64,000 nt of DNA, taken from positions 124,001-188,000 of the forward strand of contig NZ_JAVIFX010000012.1 in assembly GCF_031157255.1 (NCBI RefSeq). The letters are read 5' to 3'. Below, in pieces: positions 7,096-16,534 of this stretch. The notes beneath the pieces are model-generated. The model searched no databases. It saw nothing but the letters and a program-made list of their open reading frames with translations, and had not been told where the DNA came from. Made by a program: the position numbers and the translations under genes. Each line of letters opens with the position of its first letter. Within the stretch, counting starts at the first letter, position 1. This DNA comes from Bradyrhizobium sp. LHD-71. Its GTDB lineage: Bacteria > Pseudomonadota > Alphaproteobacteria > Rhizobiales > Xanthobacteraceae.

Positions 7096-10053
7096 TTATC
7101 TTCCCCGCTTCCACCCGCCTCGCGACCCCGGCCGTCCGGCGGACGATCGCCCGCCCGGGCGGTATGGCGCGCTCTCCGGGCCATGCATTTCGTCGAGTGT
7201 GGGCTTGCGTGCTCGCGCTTGCGGCTCGTCGCCGTGTCCGTCCCGATAGGGCTTCGACTCTGGCCCTGCCATCTCGTCGAGGGTCGGTTTGCGTGCGCGC
7301 GTCTTTGTCTTGGCCGGCAGGTTGGCTGCATCGCCGTATTTGCGCGTGCCGCCGTAGGCTCCGGCCTTCGCTTCCACCCCGCGCTGCTTGATGGTCGGGT
7401 CGTCGACCACCGCGAGCTCGGTTGCGCGCAGGCGCTTCACCTCGTCGCGCAGGCGGGCAGCTTCCTCGAAATTCAGGTCGGCGGCGGCTTCGCGCATGCG
7501 CGCTTCGAGGTCGGCCAGCACCGTCTCGAAGTTGTGGCCGATAGCGATGGCGTCGTCGGCCATGCCGCCGTCGCCGATCTCCACCAGCACGTGGTCGCGC
7601 TCGTACACCGAGTTGAGGATGTCGCCGATCGACTTCTTCACACTCTCCGGCGTGATGCCGTGCTCGGTGTTGTAGGCCACCTGCTTTTCGCGGCGGCGGC
7701 TGGTCTCGGCGATCGCGCGCTCCATCGAGCCGGTCATTGCATCGGCATAGAGGATCACCTTGCCGTCGACATTACGCGCGGCGCGGCCGATGGTCTGGAT
7801 CAATGAGGTTTCGCTGCGCAGAAAGCCTTCCTTGTCCGCGTCGAGGATCGCCACCAGCGCGCATTCGGGAATATCGAGGCCCTCGCGCAAGAGGTTGATG
7901 CCGACTAGCGCATCGAACGCGCCGAGGCGCAGGTCACGGATGATTTCGATGCGCTCGATGGTGTCGATATCCGAGTGCATGTAACGGACACGAATGCCCT
8001 GCTCGTGCAGGTATTCCGTGAGGTCCTCGGCCATGCGCTTGGTCAGCACGGTGATCAGCGAGCGGTAGCCCTTCGCTGCGGTTGCGCGAACCTCGCCGAC
8101 CAGATCGTCCACCTGCGTTCTGGCCGGACGAATGTCGACCGGCGGATCGATCAGGCCGGTCGGGCGGATCACCTGCTCGACGAACACGCCGCCGCTCTCG
8201 TTCAGCTCCCAGCCGCTGGGAGTGGCCGACACGGCGACCGACTGCGGCCGCATCGCGTCCCACTCCTCGAAGCGCAGCGGCCGGTTGTCCATGCAGGAGG
8301 GCAGGCGGAAGCCGTATTCGGCGAGCGTTGCCTTGCGGCGAAAATCGCCGCGGAACATGCCGCCGATCTGCGGTACGGTGACGTGGCTCTCGTCGGCGAA
8401 AATCAGTGCATTGTCCGGTACGTATTCGAACAGCGTCGGCGGCGGTTCGCCCGGCTTGCGCCCCGTCAGGTAGCGCGAATAGTTCTCGATGCCGGCGCAG
8501 CTTCCGGTTGCCTCCAGCATTTCGAGATCGAACATCGTACGCTGTTCGAGCCGCTGCGCCTCCAACAACCGGCCCTGCGCGTTGAGCTGTTCGAGCCGCT
8601 GCTTCAACTCGATCTTGATGCCCTTGATGGCCTGGATCAGCGTCGGACGCGGCGTCACATAGTGCGAGTTGGAGTAGACCTTGATGAACTCCAGATCGTC
8701 GCTCTTTTGTCCGGTGAGCGGATCGAACTCCTCGATCCCATCGATGATGTCGCCGAACAGGTTCACGCGCCAGGCGCGGTCCTCATAGTGCGCCGGGAAG
8801 ATGTCGATGGTATCGCCGCGCACGCGAAACGTGCCGCGGGTGAAGTCGGCGGACGTGCGTTTGTACTGCAGCGCGACCAGATCTGCGATGATCTGGCGCT
8901 GGTCGATCCGCTCGTTCCGCTTGAGCGAGAACGTCATGGCCGTGTAGGTCTCGACCGAGCCGATACCGTAGATGCACGAGACCGAGGCGACGATGATGAC
9001 GTCGTCGCGTTCGAGCAGCGCGCGTGTCGCCGAGTGGCGCATGCGGTCGATCTGCTCGTTGATCGAGGAGTCCTTCTCGATATAGGTGTCGGTGCGCGGG
9101 ACGTAGGCCTCGGGCTGATAGTAATCGTAATAAGAGACGAAGTACTCAACCGCGTTGTCGGGAAAGAAGTTCTTAAACTCGCCGTAGAGCTGTGCGGCCA
9201 GCGTCTTGTTTGGCGCAAGGATGAGAGCCGGGCGCTGGGTCGCCTCGATCACCTTGGCCATGGTGTAGGTCTTGCCGGAGCCGGTGACGCCGAGCAGCAC
9301 CTGGGTGCGGTCGTTGTGGTCGATGCCCTCGACCAGCTCCCTGATGGCCGTCGGCTGGTCGCCCTTCGGCTCATAGTCCGACTTGATCTCGAAACGCACG
9401 CCGCCTTCGGATTTTTCCGGACGCGGCGGACGATGCGGGGTCCAGATCTTCTCGCCGCCGAACTCGGGACGGCCATCGCGGAGTAGCGTTTCCAGCGCGC
9501 CGGCGGTGGCGGCGACGCCGAGCGCCTCCATCTTGTTGCGCGCGGGCCGGGCGAGGGTGTCGTCGTCCTCGACATCGAGGCCGAGTTGCTTCGCCAGTTC
9601 CGGATCGAGTGTCGGCACGGACGCCGTGGTGCCGTAGTTCGCCTGATAGCCGGCCGGCGCTTCATGGAAACCCGCGCGCGGATCCGCGCGCACGCCTCCA
9701 CGCTTTGCATCCTGCTGCGGGCTGTCCCGCCGCACGATGGTATTGCGCGTCATGTTGCGGTCGACCGACGGTTCGCGCGGCAATGCATCGTTAGCCTGGG
9801 TCGAAGCCCGGGCGCGATGCGCCGCCGCCTCTCCGCCGGCGCGGCGCTCCTTCGAATTGTCCGGCGGTGGCGTCAGGCCTGTGCTGGAGCCGATGCCGGC
9901 CGCGCCGGTGTTCAGCGCCGGGTTCAACAGTTCCGCGAGCGCCGGCCCGATCGGCAATACGTCCGGCCGATGCGCTTTCGCGCGCGTCGGCTTCGCCGGA
10001 TCCTTGCGCGGCTTTTTCTTGTCGGAAGTCGTTTTGTCGGAAGTCTTGGCCAT
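7096..10053 (-). CDS. uvrB: Excinuclease ABC subunit B, with long N- and C-terminal extensions
   Basis: 985 residues from ATG at 10053, against about 670 for most UvrB. The conserved core begins near residue 220 ([13 protein letters not shown]) and contains Walker A GVTGSGKT, the damage-probing hairpin region [20 protein letters not shown]-type sequence, helicase motifs ([17 protein letters not shown]) and the C-terminal UVR motif that meets UvrC ([14 protein letters not shown]). UvrB loads onto DNA lesions with UvrA and directs UvrC incision. The roughly 220-residue leader is charged and probably disordered; the last 110 residues carry a repeated KPTLDEM-GPES-PYR motif. A GTG at 10074 would add seven residues. 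Confidence 0.96.
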   Translation of the reverse strand: MAKTSDKTTSDKKKPRKDPAKPTRAKAHRPDVLPIGPALAELLNPALNTGAAGIGSSTGLTPPPDNSKERRAGGEAAAHRARASTQANDALPREPSVDRNMTRNTIVRRDSPQQDAKRGGVRADPRAGFHEAPAGYQANYGTTASVPTLDPELAKQLGLDVEDDDTLARPARNKMEALGVAATAGALETLLRDGRPEFGGEKIWTPHRPPRPEKSEGGVRFEIKSDYEPKGDQPTAIRELVEGIDHNDRTQVLLGVTGSGKTYTMAKVIEATQRPALILAPNKTLAAQLYGEFKNFFPDNAVEYFVSYYDYYQPEAYVPRTDTYIEKDSSINEQIDRMRHSATRALLERDDVIIVASVSCIYGIGSVETYTAMTFSLKRNERIDQRQIIADLVALQYKRTSADFTRGTFRVRGDTIDIFPAHYEDRAWRVNLFGDIIDGIEEFDPLTGQKSDDLEFIKVYSNSHYVTPRPTLIQAIKGIKIELKQRLEQLNAQGRLLEAQRLEQRTMFDLEMLEATGSCAGIENYSRYLTGRKPGEPPPTLFEYVPDNALIFADESHVTVPQIGGMFRGDFRRKATLAEYGFRLPSCMDNRPLRFEEWDAMRPQSVAVSATPSGWELNESGGVFVEQVIRPTGLIDPPVDIRPARTQVDDLVGEVRATAAKGYRSLITVLTKRMAEDLTEYLHEQGIRVRYMHSDIDTIERIEIIRDLRLGAFDALVGINLLREGLDIPECALVAILDADKEGFLRSETSLIQTIGRAARNVDGKVILYADAMTGSMERAIAETSRRREKQVAYNTEHGITPESVKKSIGDILNSVYERDHVLVEIGDGGMADDAIAIGHNFETVLADLEARMREAAADLNFEEAARLRDEVKRLRATELAVVDDPTIKQRGVEAKAGAYGGTRKYGDAANLPAKTKTRARKPTLDEMAGPESKPYRDGHGDEPQARARKPTLDEMHGPESAPYRPGGRSSAGRPGSRGGWKRGR

Positions 10054-10211
10054 GGTCACGGAATATGGCCTCACAGCTGTGCAGACGGAAGCCCCCCGCA
10101 GCAGACGAATGCGATGGAACAGCCGCCAACTCTATCTGCCGCATCTGCCAATTTATGGCAGGAGCAATCTGGCATCCCGAAGCGGTGGCGATGCGGGCGA
10201 ACCCTCTCGCG

Positions 10212-10610
10212 CTACAGCAGCCAGCCTGCGATCATCAGCGCGGTGGCGATCGCACATCCGATCAGGGGGATGTGAAAGAAGAACCGCCAGGCGATGAACG
10301 TCAGAACAAGACCAAGTCCGATCATCAGCAGTTTTAGCGCCGGCAGTGGCGTGATGACCGTCAGCGCGATCAGCAGTGCAAAAAGCAATAGTCCAATGCC
10401 GTGGGTCAGATGAATACCCAACAGAACGGACCAATAGTCGTGGCCGTTTGGCGCCACCGCGATCTGCGTTCCCCGCATAGCTTCCAGCAATACCGGATCG
10501 CGCGGCGCAAAGTAGCGCGGGCGGGAGAGCAGGTCCCGCAATGTATAGATCAGATGAATCAAGCCGAGGGTGCCAATGATCGCCGCTGCGGCGAGAGGCA
10601 GATAGGCCAT
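10212..10610 (-). CDS. Small inner-membrane protein under TetR control
   Basis: 132 residues with about four hydrophobic segments (YLPLAAAAIIGTLGLIHLIY, a loop, GIHLTHGIGLLLFALLIALTV, LKLLMIGLGLVLTFIAW, LIGCAIATALMIAGWLL). GAGGAGG six bases upstream fixes ATG at 10610; a longer frame is rejected. Not recognised as a named family. It is divergent from a tetR gene, with an 11-bp-arm dyad centred 54 bases above its start, so it is probably the regulated target: an efflux or membrane-stress protein is a guess. Confidence 0.7.
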   Translation of the reverse strand: MAYLPLAAAAIIGTLGLIHLIYTLRDLLSRPRYFAPRDPVLLEAMRGTQIAVAPNGHDYWSVLLGIHLTHGIGLLLFALLIALTVITPLPALKLLMIGLGLVLTFIAWRFFFHIPLIGCAIATALMIAGWLL

Positions 10611-10650
10611 GGATTCCTCCTCGCGGTCGAACGCCAAGCGCTTACCCGGC

Positions 10651-10676
10651 CAATCCATACGTTGGCGTATGGATTG
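10651..10676. promoter_or_regulatory. TetR operator candidate 1
   Basis: Perfect inverted repeat: arm CAATCCATACG (10651-10661), spacer TTGG, arm CGTATGGATTG (10666-10676). It lies between the divergent tetR and membrane-protein genes. The length and symmetry fit a TetR-family dimer site. Confidence 0.75.
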
Positions 10677-10701
10677 ATAGACATCGAGCTTGCGGTTGTC
10701 A

Positions 10702-10715
10702 ATACGCCGCCGTAT
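10702..10715. promoter_or_regulatory. TetR operator candidate 2, abutting the tetR start codon
   Basis: ATACG-CCGC-CGTAT, with flanks CA and GGATG shared with the site at 10651-10676. It ends three bases before the tetR ATG, which suggests autorepression. Confidence 0.65.
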
Positions 10716-10717
10716 GG

Positions 10718-11320
10718 ATGGCCATGGGAACCGCGAATCGAACCAGCCCGGCGCGTGGCAAGGCCGGCGCCGAAACCCGAGCCGGCAGATCCGACTGGAT
10801 TGACGCAGGACTGTCACTGCTTGGCAGCGCCGGCATCGAGGCGGTGCGCGTCGAGCCGCTTGCCGTGACGCTCGGCGTCACCAAGGGCAGCTTCTACTGG
10901 CATTTCAAGGATCGCGACGCGCTGCATCTGGCGATGCTGGAAGCCTGGCGCACCGGCACAACGGCAAACGCGATCGAGCGGGTCGAGAAGGAGAGCGCCG
11001 GCAAAGGGGAGCGACTGAAGCGGCTGATCAGTATGGCGGCGAAGAACACCAAGCTTGCGCGGCTGGAAGTTGCCATCCGCGCGTGGGCCAGGACCGATGA
11101 GCGAGTCGCAAAGTCGCTCGCGGAGGTTGACAGGCAGCGCGTGGACTATCTTGTCGCGTTGCTGCGCGATGCCGGCATCAATGCGCGAAGCGCGCGCTTG
11201 CGGGCCCAGATCCTCTACCTGACGCTGGTCGGCGGCTTCTTCACCGAGATCGGCAAGTCTGCCGTCTCCGATGAGGCGCTTTGGTCGGAGCTGGAGCGGC
11301 TGATCGTGCGACCCTCCTGA
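10718..11320 (+). CDS. TetR-family transcriptional regulator
   Basis: 200 residues. The N-terminal helix-turn-helix is clear (VRVEPLAVTLGVTKGSFYWHF, about residues 43-63) followed by a helical ligand domain. The SFYWHF recognition helix is typical. It is divergent from the small membrane protein and the shared spacer carries two related dyads, so it probably represses itself and its neighbour. There is no good ribosome-binding site before ATG 10718 or the second ATG at 10724; the operator ends at the start codon, so the message may be leaderless or nearly so. Confidence 0.9.
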   Translation: MAMGTANRTSPARGKAGAETRAGRSDWIDAGLSLLGSAGIEAVRVEPLAVTLGVTKGSFYWHFKDRDALHLAMLEAWRTGTTANAIERVEKESAGKGERLKRLISMAAKNTKLARLEVAIRAWARTDERVAKSLAEVDRQRVDYLVALLRDAGINARSARLRAQILYLTLVGGFFTEIGKSAVSDEALWSELERLIVRPS

Positions 11321-11341
11321 CGGATTTGCGTCGGCTGCGAC

Positions 11342-12325
11342 CTACAACGCCTTGGTCCGTCGCAACAGCCACCAGGTCAGGCCGCCGGCGGCGATAACCA
11401 GCATCAGGGCATACCAGGTCCCGCCGTCGCCGGTCTGGAACGGCATATCCTTGGTGTTCATGCCGAAGAAACCGGTGACCAAGGTCGACGGCAGCAGACA
11501 CGCGGTCAGGATCGACAGCGTGAACAGCCGCCGGTTGGTGATCGCGGTCATGCGCCCGGCGATTTCGTCCTGCAGCAGGCGTGCCCGCTCGTAAATTGCG
11601 CCGAATTCGTAGTCCAGCGCGTCGAATTTCTGTGCCAGCTTGCGCATCGCGGTCACCAGCGCCTCTGACTCGACATCTTCGCGCATCTCGACACGATGAA
11701 ATAGCGCGCGGATCTGCGACAGCTGGCGCCGGGTACGGATCGCCTGCAGCCGAACCCGGCCGAGCCGCATCCGCTCGTCGTCGACCTCATCGTGCAGGAC
11801 GTGATTTTCGACGATGTCGAGCTCATCACCGAGGCCCGCCGAATACCGTCCGATCACATCCGCGAACTGGTCAGCGATCGCATCGAACAACGAGATCGGC
11901 GTTGGGAACCTGCGACCCAGATCGATCGCCCGTCGCGTCAGTTCGATTGCGCGAAGCGGCCTGCGCCGCGTGGTGATCATCAAGCGGGGAGAGATTGCGA
12001 AATGCACCCGCATGAGATCATCGCCCTCCTGCATGAACTCCTGATGCAGGTCCGGCAGCACGCCGGCGATCTCGTCGCCGAAAATGTCGAGGCGAATGTG
12101 TTCGTCGGGATCGAGCAGCGTCTCGCGCGCGATGTCCGACAATGGCGCGCGAGTGGCCAGCCAGTCATGACAGCGGCGGTTGGCGAGGCTGAAATGCAGC
12201 CATAACCAACCGCGCGGATCGGCCAGCTCCGCGTCGAGATTGGTGATATCCAGTTTCGTCGCCGAACCGTCGTCGGCAAAGCGATAAGCCGAGATGATTC
12301 CGATGTCGGACAGCGATTGATCCAT
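11342..12325 (-). CDS. CorA/ZntB-family divalent cation transporter
   Basis: 327 residues. A soluble cytoplasmic domain (about 1-260, with PRGWLWLHFSLAN and the long coiled helix ending QDEIAGRMTAITNRRLFTLS) is followed by two C-terminal membrane helices joined by the diagnostic GMN loop (GFFGMNTKDMPF). The WLHF start and the GMN loop fit the ZntB branch (zinc or magnesium, pentameric channel). ATG at 12325 begins at the conserved N-terminus; an upstream frame from 12412 is not supported. It is convergent with tetR, stops about 20 bases apart. Ion selectivity is not certain. Confidence 0.88.
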   Translation of the reverse strand: MDQSLSDIGIISAYRFADDGSATKLDITNLDAELADPRGWLWLHFSLANRRCHDWLATRAPLSDIARETLLDPDEHIRLDIFGDEIAGVLPDLHQEFMQEGDDLMRVHFAISPRLMITTRRRPLRAIELTRRAIDLGRRFPTPISLFDAIADQFADVIGRYSAGLGDELDIVENHVLHDEVDDERMRLGRVRLQAIRTRRQLSQIRALFHRVEMREDVESEALVTAMRKLAQKFDALDYEFGAIYERARLLQDEIAGRMTAITNRRLFTLSILTACLLPSTLVTGFFGMNTKDMPFQTGDGGTWYALMLVIAAGGLTWWLLRRTKAL

Positions 12326-12505
12326 CGATCGCAGCCAATGGGTTAGTCCTATGACAGGCTGATGACAGCCTGTGGCTGAACAATGGCGCGAACCGCAAGT
12401 CGCCGTCCACACCGAACCGTGAAGAATTTTCTGAAACCGGATCGCGAGCGTCCCGTAGCTCAGCGCATGGCCGTCCGGCCTGAACGCCGAACCGAGGAGA
12501 CGACA

Positions 12506-13282
12506 ATGAAAGCTCGCACCGTCCTGGCCGCGATAGCCGCCACTCTCATGACGTCAGCCGCCAATGCCGCGCAACTCGCCGCGCTCGTCGGCAACGACAC
12601 CATTGTCTGGGTCGATGCCAAGCAAAAGAAGTCGACCGGTATCGTCCAGGTAGCGGGCCTGTCCGGCGCGCTCGTCGGCATCGACGTGCGTCCGGCAGAC
12701 GGCATGCTGTACGGCGTCGTCGATGACGGCACCGTCGTCGTCATTGGCAAGGACGGTAAGGCGACCACCAAATCAAAGCTGGAGACGATGATCGTCAAAG
12801 GCGCGACCGTTACCGTCGATTTCAACCCGGTTGCCGACCGGCTGCGCGTAATTGGATCCGACGGCATGAACCTGCGCGCCAACGTCGATGACGGCAAGGT
12901 GACCAGAGATGGCGACCTGAAGTTCGCCGAAACCGACATGCACAAGGGCGAAACGCCGAATGTGATCGGCGGCGCCTACATCAACTCGGTCAGGGGCGCC
13001 AAGGAAACGGCACTCTACGATATCGACGGCACCATCGGGGGGCTGCTCAAGCAGGCGCCGCCGAACGACGGCATTCTAACCGCGGTCGGAAAGCTCGGAA
13101 TCAAGGCCGACAAGGTCGCTTTCGACATCTGGTCCGACGGCAACGGCAAGAATGACGCCTGGCTGATGGCTGGCGATACGCTCTACAGCGTCGATCTCGC
13201 CACCGGCAAGGCGACAGAAGCTGCAAAGATCGCCGGCGTCAGCGGCATCGTCCGCGACGTCGCAATCTTGCCAGGCATGTAA
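12506..13282 (+). CDS. Secreted DUF4394 beta-propeller-like protein
   Basis: 258 residues: a cleavable signal peptide (cut after SAANA, about residue 21) and a DUF4394 domain with repeating units such as LVGIDVRPADGMLYGV, VDFNPVADRLRVIGSDG and NLRANVDDG. Family members are extracytoplasmic and uncharacterised. GAGGAG precedes ATG 12506 by seven bases, so the longer frame from 12383 is rejected. It is divergent from the CorA/ZntB gene and stands alone; two hairpins follow its stop codon. Confidence 0.85.
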   Translation: MKARTVLAAIAATLMTSAANAAQLAALVGNDTIVWVDAKQKKSTGIVQVAGLSGALVGIDVRPADGMLYGVVDDGTVVVIGKDGKATTKSKLETMIVKGATVTVDFNPVADRLRVIGSDGMNLRANVDDGKVTRDGDLKFAETDMHKGETPNVIGGAYINSVRGAKETALYDIDGTIGGLLKQAPPNDGILTAVGKLGIKADKVAFDIWSDGNGKNDAWLMAGDTLYSVDLATGKATEAAKIAGVSGIVRDVAILPGM

Positions 13283-13336
13283 ACGCGCCTCGTGTTTACA
13301 TGCCGGCGACGCCGCGTCCTCCAGCGCGGCGTCGCC
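13276..13336 (+). terminator. Tandem hairpins at the end of the DUF4394 gene
   Basis: CATGTAAAC (13276-13284, containing the stop codon) pairs with GTTTACATG (13294-13302). Directly after it, GGCGACGCCGCG (13305-13316) pairs with CGCGGCGTCGCC (13325-13336). Both are perfect. There is no T-run, so intrinsic termination is only likely, not sure. Confidence 0.5.
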
Positions 13337-13495
13337 TGCATTTGCGGACGACCGTCATGCGACGCGCCTGTTCAGGAAGAGCGCCTAAGTGGTGTAGTGT
13401 CATGCCGAGGCTTGACCCGGTGATCCGATCATCAAGGCTGGCCTCTCGAAGCGGAGATGCCGGCGGGCATAACAGTCGATAGCGAGAACGGCCGG

Positions 13496-14194
13496 ATGAC
13501 TCGTAAACTGTTTGAGCTTGTTGGCACCGACGCGGGGCGGCCGTTCAGCCCTTACTGCTGGCGCACCCGGATGGCGCTGGTTCACAAGGGCCTCAACTGC
13601 AAGACCATTCCCTGGCGCTTTACTGAGAAGGGTGCGATCGCACCCTACGGTTCCGAGAAGGTGCCGGTGCTGCTCGACGGCGAGACGTCCGTCGCCGATT
13701 CCTGGGCGATCGCCAACTATCTCGAAGATACCTATCCCGAACGTCCGTCGCTGTTCGGCGGTGAGGGTGGACGGGCGAACGCGCGCTTCCTCAATAGCTG
13801 GGGTGATCTCGTCATCATCGCCGGGATCTTCCCGATGATCGTCGCCGATATCCCGCAACATCTGGCGCTTGCGGACCGCGACTACTTTCGCCGGACGCGT
13901 GAGGCGCGTTTCAACGACAAGCCGCTGGAGCAAATCTCCGCGGATCGCGACGAGAAGGTCGTGGGTTTCCGCCGAAGCCTCGATCCACTGCGCCTGATGC
14001 TGCGCACTCAGCCCTTCATTGGCGGAGCGGCGCCCAACTACGGCGACTACATCGTGTTCGGCGGGTTTCAGTGGGCTCGGGGCGTCAGCCCGTTCAAGCT
14101 GCTGATGCAGGACGATCCGGTTTATGCATGGCGCGAGCGGATGCTCGATGCGCTTGGCGGCATTGCGCGGGCGTCGCCTGGGTTTGCGGTGTAG
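13496..14194 (+). CDS. Glutathione S-transferase family protein, beta-etherase (LigE/F)-like
   Basis: 232 residues. The thioredoxin-like N-terminal domain carries SPYCWRTRMALVHKGL and the glutathione-contact loop KVPVLLDGETSVADSWAIANYL-type sequence; the helical C-terminal domain ends GGIARASPGFAV. The SPYCWR motif is typical of the LigE/LigF-like branch that cleaves beta-aryl ethers, but the branch also holds many uncharacterised members. ATG at 13496 matches the family start; the longer frame from 13457 is not needed. No lignin-degradation neighbours are present. Confidence 0.85.
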   Translation: MTRKLFELVGTDAGRPFSPYCWRTRMALVHKGLNCKTIPWRFTEKGAIAPYGSEKVPVLLDGETSVADSWAIANYLEDTYPERPSLFGGEGGRANARFLNSWGDLVIIAGIFPMIVADIPQHLALADRDYFRRTREARFNDKPLEQISADRDEKVVGFRRSLDPLRLMLRTQPFIGGAAPNYGDYIVFGGFQWARGVSPFKLLMQDDPVYAWRERMLDALGGIARASPGFAV

Positions 14195-14227
14195 CCGTTC
14201 TGGCCGATTGTGGGAGTCTCGCGGACT

Positions 14228-14842
14228 TCATCCGGCCGGCTGCATCGCTCGAACGGCATCGTCCACGTAGCGGTCAAGGTCGTCGCGCAGCTTGCGCCAG
14301 GCGGTCTCCATCGTCGGCGACCAGTCCTCGCCGAGCAGATCCCGCACAGTGTCCGCAATTGCCGCAAAGAAGACGTTGAACAATTCCGGCGGCGTGCCGT
14401 AACCGTCGTGTGACTGAACCTCGCAAAGGATCAGCCGATGACTGGCCTTGCGCTCGCCTGCGAAGTCGAGGATGGCTTCCAGCGCGAGTTGAAGCATCGA
14501 GCCCTTGACGAGATCGTTCGCCTCGGCGCGGAACATTGCCCGCGTTTCGGGGCGCACGCGAAACAACCGCGCATAGACCAGTGGCGTCAGATCCTCGCAG
14601 CGCTCCGCGGCGCGTTCCAGGCTCTCGACGATCGCGTTGCTCGCGGCCACTGTCCGCAAACAATCCCGGCAGAGACAGTCGGTAAAGCCCGTAGGGCTGG
14701 CCTCGCCCGGCAGCGGCAGTCTGAGGGCCTCTTCGCCGCACCAGCACGGCCCGTTCAGGTTGCAGGCGAACGCCGCACCGCAACGTGCGCAGGCGAGCTG
14801 ACGCGTGCCAGTCGGAAGCGGTTGTGAAGTAGGTCCCGTCAC
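14228..14842 (-). CDS. Fusion of a cysteine-rich CWC domain and a globin domain
   Basis: 204 residues in one uninterrupted frame. Residues about 17-62 hold a CWC-type metal-binding domain: CARCGAAFAC, then CWCGEE, then DCLCRDCL. From residue 68 the protein is globin-like: LVYARLFRVRPETRAMF (helices A-B), then EVQSHDGYG with the candidate haem-ligand histidine, and LLGEDWSPTMETAWRKL, the usual G-H region. A haem sensor or NO/O2-handling protein with a structural zinc site is a reasonable guess. The start is GTG at 14842 with AAGG very close to it, so the N-terminus is uncertain. It is convergent with the glutathione transferase gene. Confidence 0.78.
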   Translation of the reverse strand: MTGPTSQPLPTGTRQLACARCGAAFACNLNGPCWCGEEALRLPLPGEASPTGFTDCLCRDCLRTVAASNAIVESLERAAERCEDLTPLVYARLFRVRPETRAMFRAEANDLVKGSMLQLALEAILDFAGERKASHRLILCEVQSHDGYGTPPELFNVFFAAIADTVRDLLGEDWSPTMETAWRKLRDDLDRYVDDAVRAMQPAG

Positions 14843-14991
14843 ACCTTCATTCCCGTGCGTTCATGTGCGTGTCCGATCTTTAATTTGATCTTCGCGCGAT
14901 CGGGGCAAATAGTTGCCAGATAGGATCATATCACAGGCTGGTCAGCCAGCCTGCCACCGGTGCCGACAGAACTCGGTAGGAGGGACGCAGT

Positions 14992-16530
14992 TTGGCGCGC
15001 GATCCGCAAGGTGCATTGGTGGCGCTCAATCGCTTCGGTTTTGGAGCGCGCGGCGGCTCATCCGGGGATTTTGCGAGTGCGGCGGCGGATCCGCGCGGCT
15101 TCGTCAAGGCGGAACTGACAAGACCGAGCGCCGCGTTGCTCGAGCAGCCGTCGTTGCGGCCTTCGCCCGAAATCGGCAAGGCGTTCTTCGCCTACAGAGC
15201 CGACGTGCGCAGACAGCGTGCCGCTACCAAGTCGGCGCAGTCGTCACCCTCCGAACCGCAGGCGCAGATGGCGAACGGCGCCGGAAGCGACGCCAATGAT
15301 GGTGCCAGGCGCGCCGGCGCTTCCGACCAGATGCAGCAAGGCGGCCAGGTGGAACCGCCACAACCCGGCATGGTGCGGCCGCCGGAGGCCGCAGGGCGCG
15401 AAGTGCCGCAACCTGTCGACATCGTCGTGAAAACGTACCGCGCCGAAGCACTTGCACGCTTCCAGCGTGCGACACTTGCGGAGAACGGGTTCGTCGAACG
15501 GCTGGTGACGTTCTGGTCGAACCATTTCTGCATTTCAGCGAGCAAGGGCATTGCGGTGCGGATTCTGGCCGGCGCGTTTGAGCGCGAGGCGATCCGGCCA
15601 CATGTGCTCGGCCGGTTCTCCGACATGTTGCTCGCGGTCGAACAGCACCCGGCGATGTTGCTGTTTCTCGATAACCAGCAGTCGCTCGGACCAGCCTCGC
15701 GCGCCGGCGTCAACCGCAAGCGCGGCCTCAACGAGAATCTGGCGCGCGAGATCCTCGAATTGCACACGCTCGGCGTCGGCGGTGGCTACACGCAGCAGGA
15801 CGTGACGTCGCTCGCGCGCATCATCACCGGCTGGACCTTTGCCGGTCCGGACGGACGCCTTGCCGATCCGGGCCGTTTTGCATTCAACGTCAACGCCCAC
15901 GAGCCGGGTTCGCAGACGCTGCTCGGCAAATCCTATCCCGACACCGGTTTGTCACAGGGGCAGTCGGCTCTGAAGGATCTAGGGCGTCATCCTTCGACGG
16001 CAAAATTCATTGCGACCAAGCTCGCGCGCCATTTCGTCGCCGACGATCCGCCGCCTGCGCTGGTCGCGCGGCTGGCGCAGCGCTTCGTCAAGACTGACGG
16101 CGATCTGAAGGCGCTTGCGCTCGAGCTGGCCGATGCCGACGCGGCGTGGAAGGCGCCGCTGACCAAGATCCGTACACCTTACGATGCGGTGATCGCCACC
16201 GGACGGATGCTCGCCCGTGTTCCCGAACAGCCGGTGCGCTATCTCGGAAACCTCAATCTGCTGGGCCAGCCGCTTTGGTCTCCGGCAGGGCCCAACGGTT
16301 TTGCCGACACCGGCAGCGTCTGGGCGTCGCCCGAGGGGTTGAAGCTGCGGCTCGATCTGGCTGCGCAGGTAGGCGCGCGGCTCGGCGATACCTTCGAACC
16401 GCGCGAGCTGATGGAGGTGATTGCCGGCGATGCGACATCGAAGGAGACGCGGGAGACGATCGCGCGCGCCGAGTCACGGCAGCAGGCGATGGCGCTGTTG
16501 CTGATGTCGCCTGAATTCCAGCGGAGATAG
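14992..16530 (+). CDS. DUF1800 family protein
   Basis: 512 residues with the family landmarks ALVALNRFGFGAR at the N-terminus, LVTFWSNHFCIS, NENLAREILELHTLGV, YTQQDVTSLARIITGWTF and LARHFVADDPPP. A poorly conserved Gln/Pro/Gly-rich insert occupies about residues 75-140. The start is TTG: AGGAGG lies eight bases before it and no nearer ATG fits. DUF1800 proteins are regularly encoded next to DUF1501 proteins, as here (four bases apart), and the pair is thought to act in the cell envelope; the biochemical role is unknown. No signal peptide is evident. Confidence 0.9.
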   Translation: MARDPQGALVALNRFGFGARGGSSGDFASAAADPRGFVKAELTRPSAALLEQPSLRPSPEIGKAFFAYRADVRRQRAATKSAQSSPSEPQAQMANGAGSDANDGARRAGASDQMQQGGQVEPPQPGMVRPPEAAGREVPQPVDIVVKTYRAEALARFQRATLAENGFVERLVTFWSNHFCISASKGIAVRILAGAFEREAIRPHVLGRFSDMLLAVEQHPAMLLFLDNQQSLGPASRAGVNRKRGLNENLAREILELHTLGVGGGYTQQDVTSLARIITGWTFAGPDGRLADPGRFAFNVNAHEPGSQTLLGKSYPDTGLSQGQSALKDLGRHPSTAKFIATKLARHFVADDPPPALVARLAQRFVKTDGDLKALALELADADAAWKAPLTKIRTPYDAVIATGRMLARVPEQPVRYLGNLNLLGQPLWSPAGPNGFADTGSVWASPEGLKLRLDLAAQVGARLGDTFEPRELMEVIAGDATSKETRETIARAESRQQAMALLLMSPEFQRR

Positions 16531-16534
16531 ACGG

